A DNA stretch of 64,000 nucleotides from contig CATLAL010000009.1 of NCBI GenBank assembly GCA_949878425.1, positions 24,001-88,000 on the forward strand. The letters run 5' to 3'. Position 1 is the first letter of the stretch. The number at the start of each line of letters is the position of its first letter. The notes under the pieces were generated by a model. The model was not told where the DNA came from, did not search any database, and saw only the letters and a list, made by a program, of their open reading frames with translations. This document shows positions 1 through 8,696 of the stretch, one piece after another. Position numbers and translations under genes: made by a program. The stretch is from an uncultured Oscillospiraceae bacterium (GTDB lineage: Bacteria > Bacillota > Clostridia > Oscillospirales > Oscillospiraceae).

Positions 1-1
1 G

Positions 2-1594
2 AAGGATGTTATTTCCCGGCACAAATTGCTAGAATCCGTAATGAGAACGGAAATCGAGAAGTACGATGTCCTGTTTGCAGTACCTACTGATATTTTGCGA
101 ACTGTCGGCGCTCCGGAGTCGAACTATGACCTATACAAAATCAGACCGCAAGATTTTGATGGAACAAAGCCGGTAGACCTTCTAATTTCTATAATTAAAG
201 AAAAGTATCCTGAATATGCACCTGATGTAGAGAACTATTTCTCTGCATCATCCAGTACATTTTACAATTGCTATGTCATGAAAAAGGAAATTTTTCATGA
301 CTACAATCAATGGCTTTTTGATATTTTATTTGAATTTGAGAAACAGCTTGATGTTTCAAACTACAATATACACAGACTGCGTGCACCTGCATTTATGAGT
401 GAGCCGCTATTTGGAATTTATTTTATGCATCAACAGAGAATGAATTCCCTCAATGTTAGCTACCCTCATCAGATTGTTTTTTTTGAACGCCCGGAGCGGG
501 TTTCAAGTTTGAGTCCCGCCTTTGGGTTGTCCAACGTTGCGATAGTAATCCCCTCCAGCAATTACTATGCCCCCTATGCTGCGGTCTGTCTGCGGTCTAT
601 TCTTTCTCATATAACTCCGCAGCATAATTATGACTTTATTTTCTTATCATCAGATATCTCTGAACAGAATAAGCGCATTCTTAAGAGTTTTGAAAATAGT
701 TGGAAAAATGTATCAATTCGATTTTATAATCCAGAACCGCTAGTGTACAAGTGCAAAAACGACCTCTTTGTTTCTGCCGGATTGGATTTAATTACATTTT
801 ATCGCGTTGTTATGCCGTATGCCCTAAAAAATTACAAAAAGGTAATTTGCATTGATAGCGATCTAATTTTTGAAACTGACATTGCGGATTTATTTGAAAT
901 CGATATCGAAGGAAAGTATCTTGCCGCTGTTAAAGATGCTGTATGGCAGGGCATGGTTCGTGTGGACGCATCGTTTAAAGAATACTGCAACAATAAGTAT
1001 CATTTAAATTGTCCAGAGAATTACGTAAATACAGGTGTTGCCGTCTACAATTTGGAACTGTTGCGGAAACGATATTCTTTGGACGAAATACTTCGGATTT
1101 CGACAAAGCAAAAGTATCGGATACAGGAACAGGATGTAATAAATCTTCTTGTAGAAGAGCAATGCTTATTTCTTGATGACAGATGGAATGTATACACCTG
1201 TGATAGCCCTGGTCCTAAAATCTCGCTAGAGTATGCGCCCGCTGCAGATCGGGAACGCTATTGGTCTTCCAGAAAAATGCCATTTGTTATACATTGGGCC
1301 AGTATATTCAAGCCTTGGGTAAAGCCGGACTGTGACTTTGCGGACCGCTTTTGGTATTATGCGAGGATGTCGCCATTATATGAGATCATTCTTCACCGCA
1401 TGATGTGGGATGTCCGCAATATACCCACCCCTCCTGTACCGCCTCCCCCCTATCGCTCCAAAGCGCGCAAATTAGCGGACAAGGTACTGCCGAAGGGTAC
1501 CCGCCGCCGCAACCTGGCGAAGAAAATTCTGCCCAAGGGCTCCAAGCGCTGGAACTTCTGCAAGAAGATCTACTACAAGATATTTAGGAGGTAA
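2..1594 (+). CDS. Glycosyltransferase, DUF4422-like N-terminus plus GT8 domain (5' partial)
   Basis: The frame is open from base 2, so the true start lies left of the window; a TTG at 26 falls inside conserved sequence and is not a convincing start. Roughly the first 150 residues resemble the DUF4422 domain of capsule glycosyltransferases. Residues ~170-440 look like glycosyltransferase family 8: a D-S-D metal-binding motif at ~285-287 (ICIDSDLIF), then YVNTGVAVYNLE, QEQDVINLL and HWASIFKPW. It should move a sugar from a nucleotide donor onto a surface-polysaccharide intermediate on the cytoplasmic side. The C-terminal ~45 residues are very basic with an imperfect LPKG-centred repeat. Bases 2-1400 are clearly AT-rich while the tail and all following genes are GC-rich, suggesting transfer. 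rfbF starts 6 bases downstream. Confidence 0.85.
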   Translation, partial: KDVISRHKLLESVMRTEIEKYDVLFAVPTDILRTVGAPESNYDLYKIRPQDFDGTKPVDLLISIIKEKYPEYAPDVENYFSASSSTFYNCYVMKKEIFHDYNQWLFDILFEFEKQLDVSNYNIHRLRAPAFMSEPLFGIYFMHQQRMNSLNVSYPHQIVFFERPERVSSLSPAFGLSNVAIVIPSSNYYAPYAAVCLRSILSHITPQHNYDFIFLSSDISEQNKRILKSFENSWKNVSIRFYNPEPLVYKCKNDLFVSAGLDLITFYRVVMPYALKNYKKVICIDSDLIFETDIADLFEIDIEGKYLAAVKDAVWQGMVRVDASFKEYCNNKYHLNCPENYVNTGVAVYNLELLRKRYSLDEILRISTKQKYRIQEQDVINLLVEEQCLFLDDRWNVYTCDSPGPKISLEYAPAADRERYWSSRKMPFVIHWASIFKPWVKPDCDFADRFWYYARMSPLYEIILHRMMWDVRNIPTPPVPPPPYRSKARKLADKVLPKGTRRRNLAKKILPKGSKRWNFCKKIYYKIFRR

Positions 1595-1600
1595 CTGCCT

Positions 1601-2377
1601 ATGAAAGTCATCCTGTTGGCCGGGGGCTTCGGCACGCGGATCAGCGAGGAAAGCCAATTCAAGCCCAAGCCCATGGTGGAGCTTGGCGGGATGCCCATAC
1701 TATGGCACATCATGAAGCTGTACAGCCACCACGGCTTCAACGAGTTTATCATCTGCGCGGGGTACAAGCAGCACGTGATCAAGGAGTACTTCGCGGACTA
1801 CTTCCTCCACACCTCGGACGTCACCTACGACTTCACCAACGGGAAAAACGAGATGACCGTCCACCGCAACACCTCGGAGCCCTGGAAGGTGACGGTGGTG
1901 GACACGGGCCTGAACACCATGACCGGGGGCCGGGTGAAGCGGGTGCGGGACTACATAGGAAACGAGCCCTTCATGCTCACCTACGGCGACGGGGTGTCGG
2001 ACCTGGACATTACGGCGCTGGTGAACTACCACCGGTCCCACGGGAAGCTGGTGACCATGTCGGCCTACAACGCGGGGCAGCGCTTCGGCGTGCTGGACGT
2101 GGCCCCGGACGGGCAGATTCGGGAGTTCCGGGAGAAGACCCAGGGGGACGGCAGCCTCATCAACATCGGCTTCATGGTCTGCCAGCCGGCGTTCTTCGAC
2201 TATATCGAGGGCGACGCCACGGTGCTGGAAAAGGCGCCTCTGGAGGCCGCGGCCAAGGAGGGCCAGCTGATGGCCTATAAGCACAGCGGCTTCTGGGGCT
2301 GCATGGACACGGTCCGGGAGAAGGAGCAGCTGGAGAAGCTGTGGGCCGGGGGACAAGCCCCCTGGAAAGTTTGGTAA
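1601..2377 (+). CDS. rfbF: Glucose-1-phosphate cytidylyltransferase
   Basis: 258 residues, the usual length for RfbF. The N-terminus carries the nucleotidyltransferase signature LAGGFGTRISEESQFKPKP followed by MVELGG and PILWHIM, and AGYKQHVIKEYF, all typical of RfbF. The family makes CDP-glucose from CTP and glucose-1-phosphate, the entry to CDP-linked deoxysugars. ATG at 1601 is preceded by AGGAGG at 1586-1591, which overlaps the end of the glycosyltransferase gene. No CDP-glucose 4,6-dehydratase (rfbG) is present in the window, so how CDP-glucose is used here is open; it may lie to the left. The next gene starts 11 bases downstream, consistent with one operon. Confidence 0.9.
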   Translation: MKVILLAGGFGTRISEESQFKPKPMVELGGMPILWHIMKLYSHHGFNEFIICAGYKQHVIKEYFADYFLHTSDVTYDFTNGKNEMTVHRNTSEPWKVTVVDTGLNTMTGGRVKRVRDYIGNEPFMLTYGDGVSDLDITALVNYHRSHGKLVTMSAYNAGQRFGVLDVAPDGQIREFREKTQGDGSLINIGFMVCQPAFFDYIEGDATVLEKAPLEAAAKEGQLMAYKHSGFWGCMDTVREKEQLEKLWAGGQAPWKVW

Positions 2378-2388
2378 GGAGAATGGAA

Positions 2389-3486
2389 ATGAAACAGATT
2401 GTGCAGCAGGATCTGGAGCGGATTTATCACGGCCTGACGGAGGCGGAGCGGGCCAAATTTCAAGGCAGCACCGTGCTTTTCACCGGCGGCGCGGGATTTT
2501 TGGGCTTCTACTTCATCCAGTTTTTGACCCACTACCGGGAGGAGCTGGGGATCAGAAAGGTGATCTGCCTGGATAACTTCCAGGTGGGCTGTCCGGCGTG
2601 GCTCAAGGAGCTCGCCGGCGCGGGGGCCGTGGAGTTACATAAGTTCAACGTCATCACCGACGACATCGCCGCCGTAGCCGGGGCGGAGGAGGCGGACTAC
2701 ATCTACCACATGGCCTCCATCGCCTCGCCGATCTTCTACCGGAAGTACCCCATTGAGACCCTGGACGCCAACATCTGGGGCCTGCGCCGCCTGCTGGACT
2801 TCTACTGCGAAAAGCCCATCAGGGCCCTGGCGTTTTACTCCTCCAGTGAGATCTACGGCGACCCCACCCCGGAGAACATCCCCACCCCGGAGACCTACCG
2901 GGGCAACGTGGACTGCCAGGGCCCCCGGGCCTGCTACGACGAGGCCAAGCGGTTCGGGGAGACTATGTGCTACCTGTTCCACCAGAAGTACGGTATGCCC
3001 ATCTCCATTATCAGGCCCTTCAACAACTACGGCCCCGGCATGCGGCTCAACGACGCCCGGGTCCCTGCGGACTTCGCCAACGCCGTGCGGCAGAACCGGG
3101 ATATTGTCATGTTCTCGGACGGCAGTCCCACCCGCACCTTCTGCTATATCAGCGACGCTATTACCGGCTACCTGAAGGCCCTGCTCTACGCCCAGACCGG
3201 CTTTGAGGCCTTCAACATCGGCATGGACAGGCCGGAGATCTCCATCCGGCGTCTGGCGGAGATCTACGCCGAGACGGGGCGGGAGGTTTTCGGCTACACC
3301 GGCCGGACCCAATTCGCCGTGTCCGAGGACGCCGACTACCTGAAGAACAACCCCAACCGGCGCTGCCCGGTGATCGACAAGGCCCGGAGTCTGCTGGGCT
3401 ACGCGCCCCAGGTGCCGGTGGAGCAGGGCGTGCGGTATTTCCTGGAGTACATCAGGGAGAGCAGGGAGGAGGAGCTCATATGGTAA
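2389..3486 (+). CDS. NAD-dependent epimerase/dehydratase, UDP-glucuronate decarboxylase-like
   Basis: 365-residue extended SDR. The Rossmann motif TGGAGFLGF lies at residues ~31-39 and the catalytic Y-x3-K at Tyr183/Lys187 inside GPRACYDEAKRFGETMCY, a segment characteristic of UDP-xylose synthases (UDP-glucuronate decarboxylases). PFNNYGPGM and the RTFCYISD motif also fit. With ugd directly downstream making UDP-glucuronate, conversion to UDP-xylose or a related 4-keto pentose is a reasonable inference. Substrate is not proven: the N-terminus is ~45 residues longer than in typical UXS and other SDRs share the fold. ATG 2389 is chosen because AAGGAG at 2376-2381 sits 7 bases upstream; an in-frame ATG at 2383 is too close to it. 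The last 7 bases overlap ugd. Confidence 0.8.
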   Translation: MKQIVQQDLERIYHGLTEAERAKFQGSTVLFTGGAGFLGFYFIQFLTHYREELGIRKVICLDNFQVGCPAWLKELAGAGAVELHKFNVITDDIAAVAGAEEADYIYHMASIASPIFYRKYPIETLDANIWGLRRLLDFYCEKPIRALAFYSSSEIYGDPTPENIPTPETYRGNVDCQGPRACYDEAKRFGETMCYLFHQKYGMPISIIRPFNNYGPGMRLNDARVPADFANAVRQNRDIVMFSDGSPTRTFCYISDAITGYLKALLYAQTGFEAFNIGMDRPEISIRRLAEIYAETGREVFGYTGRTQFAVSEDADYLKNNPNRRCPVIDKARSLLGYAPQVPVEQGVRYFLEYIRESREEELIW

Positions 3487-4727
3487 CCGTCGTCGGATTG
3501 GGATTTGTTGGGCTGACCACGGCCCTGGGCTTCGCGGAGTACGGCCACAAGGTCTACGGCATCGAGGTGAACGAGGCCAGGATGGCCACCATCCAGTCCG
3601 GGAGGCTGCCCTTCCTGGAGCCGGGGCTGGACGAGGCCCTTACCCGCCACCTGGGGAAAAACTTTATCCCCACCACAGACTGGGAAACCGCCGTGGCGGA
3701 CAGCGACTACGTCTACTACTGCGTGGGGACCCCTTACGGCGAGGACGGCCAGGCGGACCTCACCTACCTCTACGCCGCCATTGAGCAGACCCTGGCGGCT
3801 GTCCATGACGGCAAATTCCGGGTTCTGGTGACCAAGTCCACCATCCCGCCCTCCACCACAGAGAGGCGCGTCATCCCCTTCCTGGAGGAGCGGGGCGTCC
3901 GGGTTCCGGAGCAGCTGGGCGTGGCCAACAATCCGGAGTTTCTGCGGGAGGGCCACTGCTGGGAGGACTTCACCCACGCGGACCGGATCGTCCTGGGGGT
4001 CAGCGACCAGCGGAGTGAGGAGATGCTCCGCAGGCTCTACGCCAAGGAGCGCGCCCCCATCTGCTGTGTGTCCCTGAACACGGGGGAATTCATCAAGTAC
4101 CTCTCCAACACCAGCCTGGCCTGCCTCATCAGCTTTGCCAACGAGATGAGCCTGGCGGCGGACGCCATTGGCGGCATTGACGTGGCAGACGCCTTCCGCA
4201 TCCTGCATATGGATAAGCGCTGGCAGACCGGGGGCATCCGGGCCTACTTCTACCCCGGGTGCGGCTACGGCGGCTACTGCCTGCCCAAGGACACCAACGC
4301 CTTCCACGCGGTGGCGAAGGGCTGCGGCTTTGACGGCCGGATTCTGGGGGATACCATCCGGCTCAACGACGAGATGCCGGAGGCCACAGCCCGGCGGATC
4401 ATCCGGGCCGCCGGAGAGGACCGGGAGAAGTGCATCGGCATCCTGGGATTGTCCTTCAACCCGGGCAGCGACGATGTGCGGGACACCCCCAGCGCCAAGA
4501 TTATCCAGGCGCTCAACGAGGCCGGGTACCGGAATATTGTGGCCTATGACCCGGTGGCGGCGGAGGAGTTCCAGAAGCACTACGATCTGCGCTGCCGCTA
4601 CGCGGATACATATGAGCAACTGCTGGAGCAGGCGGAGACGGTGGCCATTACCACCGCCTGGCCGGAGTTTAAGGGACTGCGGGAAAAGACCGGCAAGCCG
4701 ATTGTGGACTGCCGGTACATGCTTTGA
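3480..4727 (+). CDS. ugd: UDP-glucose 6-dehydrogenase
   Basis: 415 residues with the complete architecture of UDP-glucose/GDP-mannose dehydrogenases: NAD-binding GLGFVG at residues 6-11, central-domain segment with NNPEFLREG and FIKYLSNT, the active-site cysteine at ~266 in YGGYCLPKD, and a C-terminal domain containing GLSFNPGSDDVRDTPS. It oxidises UDP-glucose to UDP-glucuronate with two NAD+. The substrate is inferred from the UXS-like neighbour; GDP-mannose and UDP-N-acetyl sugar dehydrogenases share these motifs. It overlaps the preceding gene by 7 bases, implying translational coupling. Its stop codon TGA (4725-4727) is also the left edge of a hairpin repeat. Confidence 0.9.
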   Translation: MVTVVGLGFVGLTTALGFAEYGHKVYGIEVNEARMATIQSGRLPFLEPGLDEALTRHLGKNFIPTTDWETAVADSDYVYYCVGTPYGEDGQADLTYLYAAIEQTLAAVHDGKFRVLVTKSTIPPSTTERRVIPFLEERGVRVPEQLGVANNPEFLREGHCWEDFTHADRIVLGVSDQRSEEMLRRLYAKERAPICCVSLNTGEFIKYLSNTSLACLISFANEMSLAADAIGGIDVADAFRILHMDKRWQTGGIRAYFYPGCGYGGYCLPKDTNAFHAVAKGCGFDGRILGDTIRLNDEMPEATARRIIRAAGEDREKCIGILGLSFNPGSDDVRDTPSAKIIQALNEAGYRNIVAYDPVAAEEFQKHYDLRCRYADTYEQLLEQAETVAITTAWPEFKGLREKTGKPIVDCRYML

Positions 4728-4766
4728 TATTTTTTCTTGAAAGAAAAAGGATCAAAAAGAACTTTA
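4726..4766 (+). repeat. Family C hairpin repeat, copy 1 (after ugd)
   Basis: Imperfect stem with 13-base arms at 4726-4738 and 4741-4753, the right arm reading AAGAAAAAGGATC, followed by the family tail AAAAAGAACTTT. The ugd stop codon lies in the left arm. Related copies are at 11562, 28607, 30692, 40524, 54882, 58142 and 58359. Confidence 0.7.
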
Positions 4767-4786
4767 ATCAGGAATATGAGGTGCGC

Positions 4787-5701
4787 ATGAAAAAGGCTGT
4801 CATCACCGGGGCGGGCGGGTTCATCGGGAGGAACCTGACCAGGCGGCTGCTCCGGGAGAACATCGCGGTATACGCCATCGACGTGGATACGGCCCGGATT
4901 CCGCGTCTGGAGGGCGTTACGGCCCTGGACACGGACATCGGGGACAGGGCCGCCCTCTCCCGCGTTCTGAAGGAGGCGGACGTGCTCTACCACTTGGCTT
5001 GGGCCGGGGTGAGCACGGACGTGAAAAACGAGATTGGGAGGCAGATGTCCAATCTGCCCCTGGCCATGGCGGCGCTGGAGGCCTGCCGGGAGGCCGGGTG
5101 CGGCCACGTTGTCATCCCCGGCTCCGCCTCGGAGTACGCCTACTGCGGCCAGACCATCGACGGGGCCAATCTGCCCGCGCCGGGGGACGCCTATGCCGCC
5201 GCCAAGGCGGCGGCCCAGGTGCTCTGCCAGTGGTACGCCCGCCAGCACGGCCTGAACCTGAACTGGCTCCTCATCGGCAGCATCTACGGCCCCGGCCGCA
5301 ATGACAGCAACGTCCTCACCTACACCATCAAGGCCCTGCTGCGGGGGGAGGAGACGAAGTACTCCAAGCTGGAGCAGATGTGGGACTACATCTACATCGA
5401 CGACCTGATGGAGGCGCTGTACCTGGTGGGGCTCCGGGGGAGGCCGGACACGGTCTACCCTGTGGGCTCCGGCGAGGCGCGGCCCCTGGCGGACTACATC
5501 CGGCAGATCCAGGCGGCCATCGCGCCGGAGGCCCCCCTGGGCATCGGGGAGCTGCCCTACAAGCTGGGGGCCAAGCCGGACAACTCGGTGCTGGACATCT
5601 CCCGCCTGCGGGAGGACACCGGCTTTGCCCCCCGGGTCTCCTTCGGGGAGGGGATCGGGAGGACCATCGCCTATTTCAGAGAAATGGAGCAGACGCAATG
5701 A
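4787..5701 (+). CDS. NAD-dependent epimerase/dehydratase (extended SDR)
   Basis: 304 residues. It begins with a Rossmann fingerprint GAGGFIG at residues 8-14 and has the catalytic Y-x3-K in DAYAAAKAAAQVL, preceded by a serine-containing GSASEYAY segment. These define an NAD(P)-dependent extended SDR acting on a nucleotide sugar as epimerase, reductase or dehydratase; which one cannot be read from the sequence. ATG 4787 is chosen because the protein then starts directly with the Rossmann beta strand; the open frame upstream runs through the family C hairpin repeat. The stop overlaps the glf start (ATGA), so the pair is coupled. It belongs to the polysaccharide operon despite the small repeat before it. 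Confidence 0.8.
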   Translation: MKKAVITGAGGFIGRNLTRRLLRENIAVYAIDVDTARIPRLEGVTALDTDIGDRAALSRVLKEADVLYHLAWAGVSTDVKNEIGRQMSNLPLAMAALEACREAGCGHVVIPGSASEYAYCGQTIDGANLPAPGDAYAAAKAAAQVLCQWYARQHGLNLNWLLIGSIYGPGRNDSNVLTYTIKALLRGEETKYSKLEQMWDYIYIDDLMEALYLVGLRGRPDTVYPVGSGEARPLADYIRQIQAAIAPEAPLGIGELPYKLGAKPDNSVLDISRLREDTGFAPRVSFGEGIGRTIAYFREMEQTQ

Positions 5702-6825
5702 AGTATCTGGTGGTTGGCTGCGGCCTGACCGGAGCGGTAATCGCCCGGGAGCTGGCGGAGCGGGGAGCTCAGGTGGAGATCTGGGAGCGCCGGGACCACA
5801 TCGGCGGCAATCTGTACGACTACACAGACGAGCACGGCTTCCTGGTGCAGAAGTACGGTCCCCATGCCTTCCACACAACAAAAAAGGAGCTCTACGACTA
5901 CATCTGCCGGTTCGCCCGGTGGCGGGAGTACCATCTGACCTGCGGCGCGGTGTGGGACGGGAAGTATACGCCCACGCCCTTCAACTTTACAACCGTCGAC
6001 ACCTTTTATCCGCCGGAGGAGGCGGGACGGCTGAGGGAGAAGCTTCGGACCGCCTTTCCGGGGCGGGAGTTCGCCACGGTGGTGGAGGTCCTGGAGCACC
6101 CGGACGGGGAGGTCCGGGGGTATGCGGAGTACCTCTTTCAGAAGGACTACGCCCCCTACACCGCCAAGCAGTGGGGCGTCTCCCCGGAGGAGATCGACCC
6201 CAGCGTGCTCAAGCGGGTCCCCCTGCGCTTCTCCTACGGGGAGGGGTACTTCCCGGACCAGTACCAGGTGCTGCCGGAGACGTCCTACACCGCTTTTTTT
6301 GAGGGCCTCCTGGACCACCCCGGCATCAGCGTCCGGCTGGGGGTGGAGGCCCTGGAGCGGCTGGAAATAAGGGAGAACAGGCTCTGCGGCGTGCCGGCGG
6401 AGAGTACCGTGGTCTACACCGGAGCTCTGGACGAGCTCTTCGGCTGCGTCTATGGCAGGCTGCCCTACCGCTCCCTGCGGTTCCAGTGGCGCTTCTCCCG
6501 GGAGGAGAGCTTCCAGCAGGCCCCTATCGTGGCCTACCCCCAGGAGAGCGGGTACACCCGGATCACGGAGTACAAGAAGCTGCCCCCGCAGAAGGGGGTT
6601 GGCACCGTCTGCGCGGTGGAGTACCCCGTCCCCTACCGGGAGGGGGAGCAGCCCTATTACCCGGTGCTCACAGCGGACAGCCAGGCGCTGTACGAGAAGT
6701 ACCGCGCCCTGGCCGGGAAGGTCCCTAACCTGGTCTGCTGCGGCCGCCTGGCGGATTTCAAGTACTACAATATGGATCAGGCTCTGGAGCGGGCCCTCCA
6801 GGCCTCCGGCGAAATCATCGGATGA
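5698..6825 (+). CDS. glf: UDP-galactopyranose mutase
   Basis: 375 residues, the normal size for the family. FAD dinucleotide-binding GCGLTG at residues 7-12, then EIWERRDHIGGNLYDY and QKYGPHAFHT, both hallmark segments of Glf, and a C-terminal YYNMDQAL motif near the flavin. It interconverts UDP-galactopyranose and UDP-galactofuranose, so the surface polysaccharide probably contains galactofuranose. ATG 5698 overlaps the previous stop by 4 bases. It is the last gene of the polysaccharide operon and is followed by an intrinsic terminator at 6853-6886. Confidence 0.92.
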   Translation: MKYLVVGCGLTGAVIARELAERGAQVEIWERRDHIGGNLYDYTDEHGFLVQKYGPHAFHTTKKELYDYICRFARWREYHLTCGAVWDGKYTPTPFNFTTVDTFYPPEEAGRLREKLRTAFPGREFATVVEVLEHPDGEVRGYAEYLFQKDYAPYTAKQWGVSPEEIDPSVLKRVPLRFSYGEGYFPDQYQVLPETSYTAFFEGLLDHPGISVRLGVEALERLEIRENRLCGVPAESTVVYTGALDELFGCVYGRLPYRSLRFQWRFSREESFQQAPIVAYPQESGYTRITEYKKLPPQKGVGTVCAVEYPVPYREGEQPYYPVLTADSQALYEKYRALAGKVPNLVCCGRLADFKYYNMDQALERALQASGEIIG

Positions 6826-6852
6826 GGCCTCCGGCAGACGTCGCCGAGGAAA

Positions 6853-6886
6853 AACTGAGACAGCGTAAGCGCTGCCTCAGTTTTTT
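6853..6886 (+). terminator. Bidirectional intrinsic terminator between glf and cls
   Basis: 13-base arms at 6853-6865 and 6870-6882 (AACTGAGACAGCG against CGCTGCCTCAGTT, one mismatch) with loop TAAG, followed by a T run on + and preceded by an A run that gives a T run on -. It separates the convergent genes glf and cls. Confidence 0.85.
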
Positions 6887-6917
6887 CTAATTCCCCCAAA
6901 AGGAAAAAACGATGCTC

Positions 6918-8492
6918 TCACATCAGCGGCGCCAGGGGCCGCAAAAGCCAGCCCGTCAGACGGCGCAGGGGTCTCTCTTTGTCCCCCAGGGACACGGCCC
7001 TGCACTGGGCCAGGGTCCGCTGGAAGTCCTCCTCCACCGCCCCAACGGCGGGGCACTGGTAGAGCAGGGCGGCGCACTCGAAGTGGAGGTACAGGCTCCG
7101 GTAGTCCAGGTTGATGCTGCCCACCACGGCGGTGTCGCCGTCGCTGACAAACATCTTGGCGTGGATGAAGCCGGGGGTGTACTCGTAGATCTCCACGCCG
7201 CCCTCCAGCAGCTCCCGGTAGTAGGACCGGGTGACGGCGAATACGGCCCGCTTGTCCGGCACGGAGGGGACGATGATTTTCACGTCCACCCCCCGCTTGG
7301 CGGCGAAGGTCAGGGCGGTGATCATCTCCTGGTCCACAATGAGATAGGGCGTGGTGATGTGGACATAGTCCGAGGCCCGGCTGAGGATGTCCATGTACAC
7401 CATCCGGCCCACCTGCTCCCGGTGGAAGGGGCTGCTGCCGTAGGGCAGCACCCAGCCGGGGGCCTCCACGGCGGCGGAGGCGTCCAGATAGCGGAGGTAG
7501 TCCTCCTCCCCCCGCTTGCTGACGTTCCACATCTGCAAAAACAGGAGGGTAAAGGCCCGCACCGCCTCCCCGGTGAGCAGAACGGCGGTGTCCTTCCAGT
7601 GGCCGTGGAGCCGGCGGCGGTTGATGTACTCGTCCGCCAGGTTGACGCCGCCGGTAAAGGCGCAGCGCCCGTCCACCACCAGGATTTTCCGGTGGTCCCG
7701 GTTGTTGTAGTGGGTGGAGACCAGAGGGCGCAATGGCGCGTACATCTTGCAGTGGATGCCCAGCTTCTCCAGCTGGCCGGGGTACTGGTAGGGCAGCTTC
7801 CCAATGGCGCAGGTGCCGTCGTAGAGCACGCGGACCTCCACACCCGCCTGGGCCTTCCGCTCCAGCACGCTGAGGATACGGCCCCACATGTAGCCCTCCT
7901 CCACAATGAAGTACTCCAGGAAGATAAAGCGCTCCGCCTGCTCCAATTGGCGGAGGACCTCCTGAAAAAACGCCTCCCCGCTCTCCAGGTACAAAGCGCC
8001 GGAGTTCTCGTAGAAGCGCTGGCCGGCGCTTCGCTCCATATAGGTCCCCAGGCCCGCCAGCGCCCGGTCCCTCTCTTGCAGGCGGGAGAGGACCTCCGGG
8101 CAGGGCGGCGTATAGGGGGCGGTTTCCCGGCTGATCTCCTCCAGGCGCGCCCTGGCCAGCCGGTGGCCCAGCTCCAGATCCACAAAGAGGTAGAGGGGCA
8201 CGGCGAAAACAGGGGCCAGCATAATGAGGAGAATCCAGGTGATCTTGATGGCCGGGTTGGCCGGCCTATTCACCACAACCAGCGCCACCGCCAGACTCAG
8301 CAGCATGGAGCCGCCGTAAACCGTGTACTCCCCCAGCCGGAAAAATCCGGCGAACAGCAGGAGGAGCTGGGCCGCCAGCAGCGCCAGGATCAGAGCCGTC
8401 CGTCCAAAAACCAGCCGGCCCAGCCCCCGCTTGCCCTTGTTCAGCAGCAGCACGGCGTCCTCCTCCAGACGGGGCTTTCGCTTCTCCTCCAT
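6918..8492 (-). CDS. cls: Cardiolipin synthase
   Basis: 524 residues, PLD superfamily. Two or three hydrophobic membrane segments lie in the first ~125 residues. Two HKD catalytic motifs follow: H-x-K-x4-D-like sequence in HYNNRDHRKILVVDG near residue 260, with CAFTGGVNLADEY after it, and HAKMFVSDGDTAVVGSINL near residue 442. It condenses two phosphatidylglycerol molecules into cardiolipin at the membrane. The first motif keeps H, R in place of the usual K spacing and D-H-R-K, as is common in bacterial Cls. The gene stands alone behind its own promoter and runs convergently into the glf terminator. Confidence 0.9.
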   Translation of the reverse strand: MEEKRKPRLEEDAVLLLNKGKRGLGRLVFGRTALILALLAAQLLLLFAGFFRLGEYTVYGGSMLLSLAVALVVVNRPANPAIKITWILLIMLAPVFAVPLYLFVDLELGHRLARARLEEISRETAPYTPPCPEVLSRLQERDRALAGLGTYMERSAGQRFYENSGALYLESGEAFFQEVLRQLEQAERFIFLEYFIVEEGYMWGRILSVLERKAQAGVEVRVLYDGTCAIGKLPYQYPGQLEKLGIHCKMYAPLRPLVSTHYNNRDHRKILVVDGRCAFTGGVNLADEYINRRRLHGHWKDTAVLLTGEAVRAFTLLFLQMWNVSKRGEEDYLRYLDASAAVEAPGWVLPYGSSPFHREQVGRMVYMDILSRASDYVHITTPYLIVDQEMITALTFAAKRGVDVKIIVPSVPDKRAVFAVTRSYYRELLEGGVEIYEYTPGFIHAKMFVSDGDTAVVGSINLDYRSLYLHFECAALLYQCPAVGAVEEDFQRTLAQCRAVSLGDKERPLRRLTGWLLRPLAPLM

Positions 8493-8521
8493 GGTTCCGC
8501 CTCCTTCTATTTTTTACCGCC

Positions 8522-8550
8522 ATTTTAACACAGCTCCGATTTCATTGCAA
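8522..8550 (-). promoter_or_regulatory. Promoter of cls
   Basis: On the - strand TTGCAA (8550-8545), 17-base spacer, TAAAAT (8527-8522). A GGAGGCGG ribosome binding site precedes ATG 8492. Predicted from sequence only. Confidence 0.6.
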
Positions 8551-8616
8551 CATCCTAACAGCCTCCCCCATTTTTTGAAACCCTGCGGCAAAGCCCCCCG
8601 GATTGGCCTGCCGCTC

Positions 8617-8645
8617 TTGACTTTTTCCCCCAGACAAGTTAAGAT
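8617..8645 (+). promoter_or_regulatory. Promoter of pyrG
   Basis: TTGACT (8617-8622), 17-base spacer, TAAGAT (8640-8645). The predicted start near 8652 gives a ~45-base leader. No GGGC-type start site for reiterative-transcription control of pyrG is obvious. Confidence 0.7.
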
Positions 8646-8696
8646 ACAAGAGGTGTAAATCTTTGGAATCTGGCGTGTGGCAGAGGAGGACAACCT

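Noticed and set aside
8493..8696. Pyrimidine-type attenuator before pyrG
   Set aside because: Leader is only ~45 bases, lacks a terminator hairpin and a GGGC start site; a plain promoter explains it.
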